Shown: in pieces, positions 26,319 to 35,469 of the stretch
Layout: the number at the start of each line of letters is the position of its first letter
Numbering within the stretch: the first letter of the stretch is position 1
NCBI GenBank assembly: GCA_964465145.1
Contig: CAYXJR010000031.1
Location: 1-46,465 of the forward strand
Direction: 5' to 3'
Source of the DNA: JAUVKA01 sp964465145
Lineage (GTDB): Bacteria; Bacteroidota; Bacteroidia; Bacteroidales; UBA12481
Length of the DNA: 46,465 nucleotides
Program-made: the position numbers and the translations under genes
Notes under the pieces: model-generated
What the model was told of the DNA's origin: nothing
The model's database searches: none
The model's input: the letters and a program-made list of their open reading frames with translations, nothing else

Positions 26319-27821
26319 ATGAAAAAGAGATGGATTTATGGGATTGCGATCCTGGTTATAATTATAGCTGTTGTTATATATAGCACCGGAGGAAAGGATT
26401 CAGTTGTAGAAATAACCACCCCTGTAGTAAAGGGACAGTTTGAGATTATTGTCAGTACTACTGGAGAACTTCAGGCATTAAACTCTACAGAAATCAGGGG
26501 CCCTGCTAATCTTGGGCAAGCCCGTGTGCACAATGTAAAAATCGTTGATCTGGTTCCTGAGGGAACGATTGTTCAGGCTGGCGATTATGTTTGCACACTT
26601 GACAGAACGGAAGCAACTGATCGTATGCAAAGTCAGGATGATGAAATCGAGGCAGATGCAGCATCGTATCGTCAAACTGTACTTGACACAACAATGCAAC
26701 TCAGGGATTACCGGAATACTATCAAGGATCTTGAATATTCATTAGAAGAAAAGCAAATCATTCTAGATCAATCCCAATATGAACCCCATGCAACCATCAG
26801 GCAGGCAGAGATGAATCTGGATAAATCCAAACGGGCTTATGAACAGGCGGTTGCCAATTACGGCCTAAAGAAAGAACAGGCTGATGCCCAGATCAGAAAA
26901 GCCGAGTTAAGACTCGAGCGTGAGTATTCTCAAAGGTCTGATCTCCTTAAGGTGCTGGATGAATTCGTGATTTATGCTCCTCAGCCCGGGATGGTTATCT
27001 ACAAGAAGGAATGGGGTGGTGCCAAAAGAAAAGTGGGTTCTACAATCAGTCCATGGGATCCTGTTGTTGCAACCTTACCTGATCTGTCGACAATGATTTC
27101 TAAAACTTATGTTAATGAGATTGATATAAGTAAGATTGATCAAGGTCAAACTGTGCAAATTGGAGTGGATGCTTTTCCAGAAAGAGAATATAGTGGGGTA
27201 ATTATCGATATGGCCAATGTGGGAGAGCAGCTTCCAAATTCTGATGCAAAAGTATTCGAGGTTGTTGTTCAATTGAACGAAACGGATACAACCCTTCGCC
27301 CAGCCATGACCACGGTGAACCAGGTTCTGACAAACCATTTTGAAGATGTAATGTTTATTCCTCTGGAAGCAGTTCATAATACGGACAGCATGTCCTATGT
27401 TATTCGGGTGAGTCCCAGGCAAAGACAAATTATTGACACCGGAGAGGCTAATGCCAACAGTATCATAATTCTTGAGGGACTGGAAAACAACGAGGAAATT
27501 TATTTGAGCATTCCTGAAGGTAGTGAAGAATGGGATATCAAGGGGTGGGACATATATGAAAAAGTTAAAGCAAAGCGCCTTGAGGAAGAAATACAGAAGC
27601 GTGAAGAAGGCGAGAGGATGCGAAAGCTCCAGGATGATCAGAAGAAAAAGAAGGAATTCGATCTTGAAAACCTGCCCAAAGAGCAAAGGGACAGAATTGA
27701 AAAGATGATGAAGGAAAATGGAGGACAGATGCAAATGATGCAGGGCGGAGGGAGTTCGGCAAGCCGTGGCTCTATGGGGCCCCAGGGTGGCGGGACTACC
27801 CAGGTTCGTGTTCAACGATAG
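26319..27821 (+). CDS. HlyD/MacA-like periplasmic adaptor of an ABC efflux system
   Basis: Membrane-fusion protein linking an inner-membrane permease to a TolC-like channel, 500 residues. One N-terminal membrane anchor (about 4-22) is followed by a barrel-sandwich half (ATGELQALNSTEIRG-like segment), a coiled-coil hairpin (about 110-215, rich in E, K, Q and R), the second half with FVIYAPQPGMVIYKK, then a beta-barrel domain (VNEIDISKIDQGQTVQIGVDAFP). The tail from about 418 is unusual: a Lys/Glu-rich helix, then a Met/Gln/Gly-rich low-complexity end (463-500). First gene of a three-gene operon, 11 bp before the permease. Confidence 0.88.
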   Translation: MKKRWIYGIAILVIIIAVVIYSTGGKDSVVEITTPVVKGQFEIIVSTTGELQALNSTEIRGPANLGQARVHNVKIVDLVPEGTIVQAGDYVCTLDRTEATDRMQSQDDEIEADAASYRQTVLDTTMQLRDYRNTIKDLEYSLEEKQIILDQSQYEPHATIRQAEMNLDKSKRAYEQAVANYGLKKEQADAQIRKAELRLEREYSQRSDLLKVLDEFVIYAPQPGMVIYKKEWGGAKRKVGSTISPWDPVVATLPDLSTMISKTYVNEIDISKIDQGQTVQIGVDAFPEREYSGVIIDMANVGEQLPNSDAKVFEVVVQLNETDTTLRPAMTTVNQVLTNHFEDVMFIPLEAVHNTDSMSYVIRVSPRQRQIIDTGEANANSIIILEGLENNEEIYLSIPEGSEEWDIKGWDIYEKVKAKRLEEEIQKREEGERMRKLQDDQKKKKEFDLENLPKEQRDRIEKMMKENGGQMQMMQGGGSSASRGSMGPQGGGTTQVRVQR

Positions 27822-27832
27822 GGTTTAAAGCA

Positions 27833-29215
27833 ATGATAAGGAGATATTTACACGATGTCATTATAGCGATGGAGGCCATTTTGGCCAACAAGCTGAAATC
27901 CATATTGACAGCGCTGGGTATCATTTTTGGTGTTGGTGCAGTTATCAGTATGCTTGCCATCGGAAATGGGGCTCAAAAGGAAATCCTTGACCAAATTGAA
28001 TTGGTAGGAGTTAACAATATCATTATCGAACCAATAATGGATGAAAGCACCAGTGGTGGCGGGGAAGAAGAGGGTTCGGAAAAAGAATCCAAAAGATTTT
28101 CAAACGGCTTGAATCTGCTCGATGTGCAAGCCATTCAAACCATATTACCCTCTATTAATGAGGTTAGCCCGGAGATCCAATTGAATACTTTTGTGCAACA
28201 TAACCAGACGCGGAGGCCGACAGTTTTAATGGGAGTTAATCCGAATTATTTCAGTCTTTTTAACCTTAATCTAAAAACCGGGAATTACTTTACCCCCCAT
28301 CATGAGGAACATGGTCAGGCAGTTTGCTTGATTGGTGCTAATGTCGCAAGCATGCTTTTCCCTGCAGAAGATCCTATAGGGCAGGTTCTTAAGGTGGGGC
28401 ACGTTTGGCTGAGGGTTATTGGCATTCTCAATAGGAGGGATGTGGTTGTGTCCTCATCTTCAGCAGGACTGGGAATCAGCAATACTAATGACCAGGTGTT
28501 CGTCCCTGCAAAAACCCTGTTAGTCCGGTATATGAACAGGGCAATTGTCAATAGAAAATTACCCCAGTCTTCAGGGCTCCAGATTTTTGGTGGAGGCGGG
28601 CGTATGCGGATTACACAGACTATGACAACAGGAAGTGACGAAGGGACAGGTGAAGTAACAAATTATCATCAATTGGATAAAATAATTGTCCAGGTTTCTG
28701 AAACGGAACAACTTAAGCCAACTACCGATATTCTTGCCCGGATGATGTTAAGAAGGCACAATGGTGTCGCAGATTTCAAGATCACTGTTCCTGAACTTTT
28801 GCTAAAGCAGCAACAGCGGACAAAAGATGTTTTTAATATCGTTCTTGGGGCAATTGCCAGTATATCTTTGGTTGTCGGAGGTATTGGTATTATGAATATA
28901 ATGTTGGCCTCGGTTCTGGAAAGAGTGAGGGAAATCGGAACCAGGCAAGCGATTGGGGCCTCTAAAAAGGACATTATTGTTCAGTTCCTGGCCGAATCAA
29001 TTCTGATCAGTATTGTAGGTGGATTGATAGGCGTGATACTCGGCATTGTCCTTTCACGATTGATCACTCATTTTGCTGATATTCTGACAATTGTAAGCCC
29101 TTTTTCAGTAGTAATAGCCTTTGGTGTTTCAGCTGCAGTGGGGATAATTTTTGGATATATCCCTGCAAAACGAGCGGCCAGCCATGATCCGGTTGAATCC
29201 TTGAGAGCCAACTAA
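27833..29215 (+). CDS. MacB-type ABC transporter permease (no ATPase domain)
   Basis: Inner-membrane permease of the MacB/FtsX family, 460 residues. An N-terminal helix (about 22-45, LTALGIIFGVGAVISMLAIG) is followed by a periplasmic MacB core domain (about 50-330) and three C-terminal helices (about 340-362, 385-412, 425-448). The conserved ERVREIGTRQAIGASKKDI segment links the first two, where the ATPase docks. Unlike E. coli MacB there is no fused nucleotide-binding domain and none next door. An acidic Gly/Glu/Ser insertion occurs at residues 71-90. Partner genes are the adaptor upstream and the TolC-like gene 31 bp downstream. Confidence 0.88.
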   Translation: MIRRYLHDVIIAMEAILANKLKSILTALGIIFGVGAVISMLAIGNGAQKEILDQIELVGVNNIIIEPIMDESTSGGGEEEGSEKESKRFSNGLNLLDVQAIQTILPSINEVSPEIQLNTFVQHNQTRRPTVLMGVNPNYFSLFNLNLKTGNYFTPHHEEHGQAVCLIGANVASMLFPAEDPIGQVLKVGHVWLRVIGILNRRDVVVSSSSAGLGISNTNDQVFVPAKTLLVRYMNRAIVNRKLPQSSGLQIFGGGGRMRITQTMTTGSDEGTGEVTNYHQLDKIIVQVSETEQLKPTTDILARMMLRRHNGVADFKITVPELLLKQQQRTKDVFNIVLGAIASISLVVGGIGIMNIMLASVLERVREIGTRQAIGASKKDIIVQFLAESILISIVGGLIGVILGIVLSRLITHFADILTIVSPFSVVIAFGVSAAVGIIFGYIPAKRAASHDPVESLRAN

Positions 29216-29246
29216 TTAAATTGTTATTAATAAAAAACAGATCTCT

Positions 29247-30740
29247 ATGAAGAAGCAAACTATCCTTTGTTTTATCCTTGTGCTTTCCATTTCCCCAATG
29301 ATTCTGCATGCCCAGGATAGCCAGGTTAGAAGGCTTAGCCTTGAGGATGTGGTCAGCCTGGCGAATGAAAGTTCCCTTGAAGCTCTCCTGGCAAAACACC
29401 GATTTACCGGCAGCTATTGGTCATTCAGAAGTTATAAAGCTAACTATCTCCCCTCCGTTTCCCTTGAGGCAGATTTGATAGACCTGAACAGGTCTATCGT
29501 CAAGGATCAGATTTATCAAAATGGCGAGTGGATACCCATTTATGGTGATTCAAAGAGCCTGAATTCCTCTCTTAACATGCAGGTCCAGCAAACGATTCCA
29601 TTCACAGGTGGCAATATTTTTATGAGTTCCCAATTAGGCCGCCTTGACCTCCTGAATGATGATCCGGCAACCCTGATGTCCACGCCTATCAGGATAGGAT
29701 TCTCGCAGCCACTATTCTCCTATAATCAATTCAAATGGGAGAGAGAAATTGAGCCAATAAAATATGAGGAGGCAAAAAAGGCTTATCTCCAAAGTATTGA
29801 GGACGTAAATTTAAGAGCCGTACGACTTTTTTTCGACATGGCTTTGTATCAAATGAATGTTAAGACATTTGAAAAGAATGTTGTCAGTAATGACTCTCTT
29901 TATCAAATGGCAATGGGCCGATTCGAGCTGGGGACTATTGACCAGGGCGACCTCATGCAAATGGAACTCAACTATCTCAAATCCACGGATCAACTTAACA
30001 AGTCGAAGATTGAGCTTGAAATGAGGAGGGCGCGTCTCAGGAGATTCCTGGGTTATAATGATAATGTTGACTTCGAATTAGTTACATCTACGGATGTTCC
30101 TAAGTTCCAGGTTGATGTACAAAAAGCCATGGATCTGGCGCAGCAGAATAATCCTCAGATGTTATCGATGGACCGACAACTTCTGGAAGCACAGCAGAGT
30201 GTAGCTCAGGCCAGAGCCAATGCACGGTTCAATGCTGATTTGGTGGCCAGTTATGGATTGACGCAACAGGCCTCGGATTTTGCAGATGTTTATAAGAATC
30301 CGCGACAATCCCAGCGACTTTCTGTAGGTGTTTCGGTTCCTATTCTGGACTGGGGTCGAAGAAAGGGGATGCTTAAAATGGCTGAATCCAGTTTTGATGT
30401 GGTGGAGTTATCGGTGGAACAGCAAAAAATTGAATTTGATCAGACCATATTTCTTGATGTAATGAATTTCAATATGCAAGGAGACCAACTGGCTCTTGCT
30501 GCCAAAACGGATACTCTTTCACAAACCCGTTTTGACATCACCAAGCAGAAATTTATCATCGGTAAGGTGGATGTGTTGAAATTAAATGATGCCCTGGAAG
30601 CTAAAGATGCAGCAATAGGTAATTACATGCAGGCTTTAAGAACATACTGGGAATATTATTATAATATAAGAAAAACTACCCTGTTTGATTTTGAAAAAAA
30701 TCAAGCTTTGGAGGAGGATTATGATGCATTGATGAAATAG
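29247..30740 (+). CDS. TolC-family outer-membrane efflux protein
   Basis: Predicted trimeric outer-membrane channel with periplasmic alpha-barrel, 497 residues. The signal peptide is MKKQTILCFILVLSISPMIL, with cleavage likely at HAQ-DS. Two internally related halves of long helices carry the usual TolC features (LSLEDVVSLANESSLEALLA, FELGTIDQGDLMQMELNYL, VSVPILDWGRRKGML). The last third has KFIIGKVDVLKLNDALEAKDAA, typical of the second repeat. Last gene of the efflux operon; 198 bp of intergenic DNA follow before secDF. Confidence 0.92.
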   Translation: MKKQTILCFILVLSISPMILHAQDSQVRRLSLEDVVSLANESSLEALLAKHRFTGSYWSFRSYKANYLPSVSLEADLIDLNRSIVKDQIYQNGEWIPIYGDSKSLNSSLNMQVQQTIPFTGGNIFMSSQLGRLDLLNDDPATLMSTPIRIGFSQPLFSYNQFKWEREIEPIKYEEAKKAYLQSIEDVNLRAVRLFFDMALYQMNVKTFEKNVVSNDSLYQMAMGRFELGTIDQGDLMQMELNYLKSTDQLNKSKIELEMRRARLRRFLGYNDNVDFELVTSTDVPKFQVDVQKAMDLAQQNNPQMLSMDRQLLEAQQSVAQARANARFNADLVASYGLTQQASDFADVYKNPRQSQRLSVGVSVPILDWGRRKGMLKMAESSFDVVELSVEQQKIEFDQTIFLDVMNFNMQGDQLALAAKTDTLSQTRFDITKQKFIIGKVDVLKLNDALEAKDAAIGNYMQALRTYWEYYYNIRKTTLFDFEKNQALEEDYDALMK

Positions 30741-30878
30741 GTCTCCTTCTGCCTTTTATTATTTTAATCCCTGTTCAAAACCATTAGCCGGAATTTTTTT
30801 ATTTAACAAAAGTCATATTATGCTTAAAATGACTGTCAGGCATGATTTTTCAGATATCGATTTCTCAAAAAAAATCAA

Positions 30879-30886
30879 TATATTTG
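30879..30886 (+). promoter_or_regulatory. Promoter -7 box for secDF
   Basis: TATATTTG is an exact TAnnTTTG match, giving a leader of about 45 nt to the secDF ATG. The -33 position is only T-rich. The remainder of the 198-bp gap shows no clear terminator for the TolC-family gene. Confidence 0.5.
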
Positions 30887-30938
30887 CGCCTCCAAAAGCA
30901 AATTGATTGTAATAGAAATATTTAAACCTCTTTAACAG

Positions 30939-33900
30939 ATGCGTAATAAAGGTGCGATAAAGCTTGTAGCTATTGCAATGGCTCTCGTTTCGATTTACCA
31001 GTTATCCTTTACCCTTGTCACATCAAGGGTGGAAAAAAGGGCCGTTGAATATGCACAAGGAGATCCTATAAGGAAAAGTTTTTTCAAGGATTCACTCGCA
31101 GGTAAGTCCGTTTATAATTTCCTTGGACTCAAGAAATACACTTACCGTGAATGCCAGGAGCGTGAGTTTAACCTGGGGCTCGACCTGAAAGGTGGGATGA
31201 ACGTCACTATGGAAGTCAATGTTGTTGACGTGGTTCGTGGACTTTCTAATTATTCCGCAGATCCCACTTTCGTGGAGGCAATTAATATGGCCCGCCAAAT
31301 GCAGGCAGGAAGTCAGGATGATTTTGTCACCCTTTTCGGCCGTGCTTTCGAAACAGTTGATCCGGATGCCAAGCTTGCTGCTGTTTTTAATACTATAGAA
31401 TTAAAAGACGACATACAGTACACCAGTACTAATCAAGAAGTTTTACATGTTATCCGCAGGGAGACACAGGGAGCAATTAAAAATAGTGTACAAATTCTCA
31501 GGAACAGGATAGACCAGTTTGGTGTGGCACAACCTAGTTTCCAGGAATTAGGGACATCCGGCAGGGTGATGATTGAACTACCTGGGATCAAGGATCCCAA
31601 ACGGGTTAGGAAACTGCTGCAGGGAGCCGCGAAACTGGAATTCTGGGAAACATATGAAAACCAGGATGTTTATCCATGGTTGCGTGATGCAAATACCAAG
31701 CTGAAAGATATTCTGGATGCGGAAGCCGGTTTGGTTTCTAAGAAGGATACTGTTTCACAGGCTGGTGTTGTAGAAGGTGTTGAAGTTAAGGATTCGATTG
31801 TTAAAGAATCTGAAGACTTGCTGGCCGATCTTGCTGACACTACAGGTGAAAGAAGTCTTATTGATCAGCTTGAGAATGATACCACTACCCGTAGTCAGGA
31901 CCAGACCTTGGAGGAGTTTACTGCCGATAATCCGCTATTTGCTATTTTGAACCCTCACGGATCAGCAGAAGGGCTATATCCGGGACCTATTGTTGGACGC
32001 TCACTGGGATACGATACTACAATGGTCAACAGATATCTGGCCAGGGAACAGATCAAAGAGATCTTTCCTTCCAATCTTAGGTTTTACTGGACTGCCAAAC
32101 CCATGGATAACACCGAGGATACTTATGCCCTTCTTGCCATTAAAGTTTCCAACCGGGAAGGGAAAGCTGCCCTGGAAGGTTCGGTGGTTACCTCGGCCCG
32201 ATCTGAGTTTGGTCCTACCGGAAACCAGCCGGAAGTAAGCCTGAGTATGAATGCTGAAGGGTCCAAAACCTGGGAAAGGTTAACCGGGGAAAACATCGGC
32301 CATGCAATTGCAATTGTACTCGATAATTATGTTCGCTCTTATCCCAATGTTAACTCGAAAATCAGCGGGGGCCGTTCTTCGATCTCCGGAGGTGGGATGA
32401 CAGTGGAAGAATCCCAGGACCTCGCAAACATATTAAAATCGGGTAAAATGGATGCCGCGGCTGTCATTCTTCAGGAAGATATTGTTGGACCATCCCTTGG
32501 TAAGGAAGCCATTAGTTCGGGTTTATTGTCCTTTATTCTGGCCTTCGTATTAGTTCTTCTTTACATGATTTTCTATTATAACAGGGCTGGTTTTACGGCC
32601 AACCTGGCATTGATTGTCAACGTATTTTTTATAATGGGTGTGCTTGCATCCCTTGGTGCCGTGCTTACCCTTCCTGGTATTGCAGGTATTATTCTCACAA
32701 TTGGTATGTCGGTTGATGCCAATGTGCTGATATATGAGCGTATACGAGAAGAACTTGCCGCTGGTAAAGGCTTGAAACTTGCTGTTCGAGATGGATACCA
32801 GAATGCGTATTCTGCCATTATTGACGCCAACGTCACAACTCTTCTGACTGGTATTATACTGTACACTTTTGGAACAGGCCCTATTCGTGGATTTGCTACA
32901 ACTCTTGTAATCGGTATTTTCACCTCCCTGTTCACTGCCATTTTCATAACACGGCTTATTTTTGAAGCCCGTATGGCAAAGGAAAAGAAGATCAACTTTG
33001 ATACTGTTCTTACCCGGAATGCATGGAAAGATATGGATGTTAAATTTCTCGAGAAGAGAAAGATCTTTTATATCGTTTCCGGAATTGTAATGGGTATTTC
33101 TCTTCTTTCATTGGCTGTGAGAGGGTTAAGCCTGGGAGTTGACTTTTCAGGAGGCAGAACTTACGTGGTACGATTCGATGAACATGTGAATTCAGCAGAT
33201 CTGGTTAAATCGCTTGCAACACCTTTTGAAACTGAACCCAGTGTCAAAACTTTCGGCCCGGCCCGGCAGGTTAAGATTACCACTGCCTTTATGATAAATA
33301 GTGAGCTTCAGGAAACCGATTCCATTGTTGAGGATGCTCTATATAGAGGTTGTGTGGATTATTTAGCGCCTGGGACTGACAAAGAAACCTTTTTATTAAA
33401 CAACCGGATGAGTTCCCAATTGGTGGGGCCAACAATTGCCGTTGACATTATTAAATCGGCATTTATCTCGGTTATTCTAGCCCTGTTAGTTATATTCCTA
33501 TATATACTATTACGCTTCCGGACCTGGCAATTCGGACTCGGTGCTGTAGCGGCCCTTTTCCACGATGTTATTATCGTTTTAGGCCTCTATTCTATGTTAT
33601 ATAGTATAATGCCATTTTCCCTGGAGATTGATCAGGCATTTATTGCAGCTATCCTTACGGTAGTTGGTTACTCCATCAACGATACGGTAGTGGTATTCGA
33701 CAGGGTCAGGGAATACGTCAATCTATTCCGAAAACGTGATCGAAAACTAATTACAAATCAGGCATTAAATTCCACTCTTAGTCGTACTTTCAGTACTTCC
33801 TTGAGTACATTTGTGGTTCTCCTTACTATCTTTATTTTTGGAGGTGCTTCAATCCGGGGATTTGTTTTTGCCATGATGGTTGGGGTCGTAGTCGGTACCT

Positions 33901-33983
33901 ACTCTTCTCTTTTTATTGCCAGTCCGATTGTATATGATCTGGTTAAAAAGAAAGCAAAAAGTCTGGAAAAAGTTAAGAAATAA
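30939..33983 (+). CDS. secDF: Protein translocase subunit SecDF (fused)
   Basis: Proton-driven accessory of the Sec translocon, pulling substrates from the periplasmic side. 1014 residues, a SecD-SecF fusion as usual in Bacteroidota. The SecD half has an N-terminal helix, NLGLDLKGGMNV (near 77), a periplasmic P1 domain, and a helix bundle with GMSVDANVLIYERIREEL. The SecF half starts near 690 and shows GVDFSGGRTYVVRFDE and VGYSINDTVVVFDRVREY. A long Asp/Glu/Ser/Thr-rich insertion (about 255-330) interrupts P1. A strong terminator follows the stop. Confidence 0.96.
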   Translation: MRNKGAIKLVAIAMALVSIYQLSFTLVTSRVEKRAVEYAQGDPIRKSFFKDSLAGKSVYNFLGLKKYTYRECQEREFNLGLDLKGGMNVTMEVNVVDVVRGLSNYSADPTFVEAINMARQMQAGSQDDFVTLFGRAFETVDPDAKLAAVFNTIELKDDIQYTSTNQEVLHVIRRETQGAIKNSVQILRNRIDQFGVAQPSFQELGTSGRVMIELPGIKDPKRVRKLLQGAAKLEFWETYENQDVYPWLRDANTKLKDILDAEAGLVSKKDTVSQAGVVEGVEVKDSIVKESEDLLADLADTTGERSLIDQLENDTTTRSQDQTLEEFTADNPLFAILNPHGSAEGLYPGPIVGRSLGYDTTMVNRYLAREQIKEIFPSNLRFYWTAKPMDNTEDTYALLAIKVSNREGKAALEGSVVTSARSEFGPTGNQPEVSLSMNAEGSKTWERLTGENIGHAIAIVLDNYVRSYPNVNSKISGGRSSISGGGMTVEESQDLANILKSGKMDAAAVILQEDIVGPSLGKEAISSGLLSFILAFVLVLLYMIFYYNRAGFTANLALIVNVFFIMGVLASLGAVLTLPGIAGIILTIGMSVDANVLIYERIREELAAGKGLKLAVRDGYQNAYSAIIDANVTTLLTGIILYTFGTGPIRGFATTLVIGIFTSLFTAIFITRLIFEARMAKEKKINFDTVLTRNAWKDMDVKFLEKRKIFYIVSGIVMGISLLSLAVRGLSLGVDFSGGRTYVVRFDEHVNSADLVKSLATPFETEPSVKTFGPARQVKITTAFMINSELQETDSIVEDALYRGCVDYLAPGTDKETFLLNNRMSSQLVGPTIAVDIIKSAFISVILALLVIFLYILLRFRTWQFGLGAVAALFHDVIIVLGLYSMLYSIMPFSLEIDQAFIAAILTVVGYSINDTVVVFDRVREYVNLFRKRDRKLITNQALNSTLSRTFSTSLSTFVVLLTIFIFGGASIRGFVFAMMVGVVVGTYSSLFIASPIVYDLVKKKAKSLEKVKK

Positions 33984-34010
33984 GACCTTCAATAAACTAA
34001 AGGATTTGAA

Positions 34011-34038
34011 AACCCCGGATAGTCGTCCGGGGTTTTTT
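34011..34038 (+). terminator. Rho-independent terminator after secDF
   Basis: AACCCCGGA (34011-34019) pairs perfectly with TCCGGGGTT (34026-34034) around a 6-nt loop, followed by a T run to 34038. It ends the secDF transcript 28 bp after the stop and isolates tatA. Confidence 0.92.
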
Positions 34039-34041
34039 CAT

Positions 34042-34049
34042 TATATTTG
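34042..34049 (+). promoter_or_regulatory. Promoter -7 box for tatA
   Basis: TATATTTG, an exact TAnnTTTG match just after the secDF terminator and 18 bp before the tatA ATG. This implies tatA and the antiporter gene are transcribed independently of secDF with a very short leader. Confidence 0.5.
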
Positions 34050-34066
34050 CACTAAATTTATATATA

Positions 34067-34384
34067 ATGGGGATAATTCCTGTTTTCATTAGCGGATCTG
34101 AGATCATTATAGTTTTCGTGATAGTTTTACTGCTTTTCGGAGCAGATAAGATACCCGAGATTGCCAGGGGTTTGGGAAAAGGCATGAAGGAGTTCAGGAA
34201 AATTACAGGAGATCTCAAGCAGGAGTTCCAAGAATCAACCTCTGGGCTTAAGGATGACTTTGACGAAATTAAAAAGGATGTCGATCAGACCAAGCAGGAT
34301 CTTACCGGAGAATTCAGAAAATATGTTGATGATTCTGACATCACCAAGGATATCAATGAAATCAAGAATGACCTAAAGGGCTGA
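34067..34384 (+). CDS. tatA: Sec-independent (twin-arginine) translocase protein TatA
   Basis: Pore-forming subunit of the Tat pathway for folded proteins. 105 residues. A short periplasmic N-terminus and a single helix (about 8-24, EIIIVFVIVLLLFGADK) are followed by the conserved hinge and amphipathic helix (FGADKIPEIARGLGKGMKEF), then a long acidic/basic tail with repeated DDFDEIKKDVD-type segments. No tatC or tatB is in the window. It lies 17 bp before the antiporter gene. Confidence 0.93.
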   Translation: MGIIPVFISGSEIIIVFVIVLLLFGADKIPEIARGLGKGMKEFRKITGDLKQEFQESTSGLKDDFDEIKKDVDQTKQDLTGEFRKYVDDSDITKDINEIKNDLKG

Positions 34385-34401
34385 TATTCCCAAATTCTGA
34401 T

Positions 34402-35340
34402 ATGGATTATTTGTTTCTTCTTCTGGGACTGGGTGTTTTGTTGCTGAGCGGTGATCTTTTAGTTCGTGGGGGTGTATCCCTGGCACGGCATTTTCGGGTC
34501 TCCACTCTTGTTGTTGGAATGACTATTGTTTCACTAGGTACATCTGCACCTGAATTAGTGGTGAGCCTTCAAGCTGTTCTTTCCGGGCATGCTGATTTTG
34601 CGATCGGGACAGTTGTGGGATCAAATATTTCCAATATTGGACTGGTACTGGGACTTACGGTGATAATAATGCCCATGGCTGTTAATTCACGAACTGTGTT
34701 TATCGACTGGCCAATGATGATGGGGGCTACTATTTTGTTCTACTTCTTTATCAGGAATGGAGAATTGGTGCATCATGAGGGAATGATTTTCATTTTTATA
34801 ATAGCAGGTTTCCTGGCATTTTCCATATTAAGTTCAAGGCGTGTGGAAGGGAAAAAGGAAAAAAAGGTCCTGGACCCAAAGTATTCACTGCCCATGTCCC
34901 TGCTTATTATAATTTTTAGTTCAGTCGGCCTTCGATTCGGTGCTGATTGGCTGGTGAAAGGAGCTTCAGGAATTGCCCAAGGTTTCCATGTAAGTGACCA
35001 TGTAATATCTGTTTCTATTGTAGCTTTCGGGACGAGTGTTCCCGAATTAGCTACTTCTGTTATTGCTGCCATGAAAAAAGAATCTGATATTTCCATTGGA
35101 AATATTATTGGATCCAACCTGTTTAATATTCTTGGTATTCTGGGAATTACTGCGGCCATTAAGAACATAGATGTGAATGATCAGGTGCTTAACTTTGACA
35201 TCTGGTTCCTCGGGGGGATATCCCTTCTGTTGCTTTTTATGATAATCCCGGCGAAAAGGGCAAGAATCAGACGATTTGAAGGAATCATCCTTGTGCTTTG
35301 CTATATTGCTTATATAGCCATCGTATTTTCGTTAGATTAA
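34402..35340 (+). CDS. Calcium/sodium antiporter (YrbG family)
   Basis: Inner-membrane CaCA-superfamily exchanger, 312 residues and about ten helices. The two inverted alpha repeats are plain: GTSAPELVVSLQA with GSNISNIGLVLG in the first half, and GTSVPELATSVIAA with GSNLFNILGILG in the second. These carry the ion-coordinating Glu and Ser/Asn residues. The halves are joined by a short Lys-rich cytoplasmic loop (SSRRVEGKKEKK). Probably co-transcribed with tatA. Ion specificity is inferred from the family. Confidence 0.92.
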   Translation: MDYLFLLLGLGVLLLSGDLLVRGGVSLARHFRVSTLVVGMTIVSLGTSAPELVVSLQAVLSGHADFAIGTVVGSNISNIGLVLGLTVIIMPMAVNSRTVFIDWPMMMGATILFYFFIRNGELVHHEGMIFIFIIAGFLAFSILSSRRVEGKKEKKVLDPKYSLPMSLLIIIFSSVGLRFGADWLVKGASGIAQGFHVSDHVISVSIVAFGTSVPELATSVIAAMKKESDISIGNIIGSNLFNILGILGITAAIKNIDVNDQVLNFDIWFLGGISLLLLFMIIPAKRARIRRFEGIILVLCYIAYIAIVFSLD

Positions 35341-35445
35341 CAATAATCGAAACTTACCTGTCCGATATCCTTGTGATTAACTTTTTTTAACAATCTAATA
35401 ATTTGATTGGCAATCCTATTATCCCGGTCAAAGCTGAATATTGAA

Positions 35446-35453
35446 TATATTTA
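35446..35453 (+). promoter_or_regulatory. Candidate -7 box for the CBM9/DUF5916 gene
   Basis: TATATTTA differs from TAnnTTTG only at the last base. Transcription from about 35460 would exclude an upstream TTG start and fits the ATG at 35470. Confidence 0.33.
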
Positions 35454-35469
35454 CGGAAATTATTTTTGG

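Noticed and set aside
27075..27815. Minus-strand open frame of 246 codons inside the adaptor gene
   Set aside because: It is antisense to a well-supported HlyD-like gene, has a biased Leu/Phe/His-rich translation expected from the complementary strand, and has no family features.
26319..30740. Efflux operon as part of a bacteriocin or type I secretion cluster
   Set aside because: There is no precursor peptide, peptidase domain or fused ATPase in or near the operon.
35407..35469. Upstream TTG start for the CBM9/DUF5916 protein
   Set aside because: It would bury the signal peptide and a candidate -7 box lies downstream of it.
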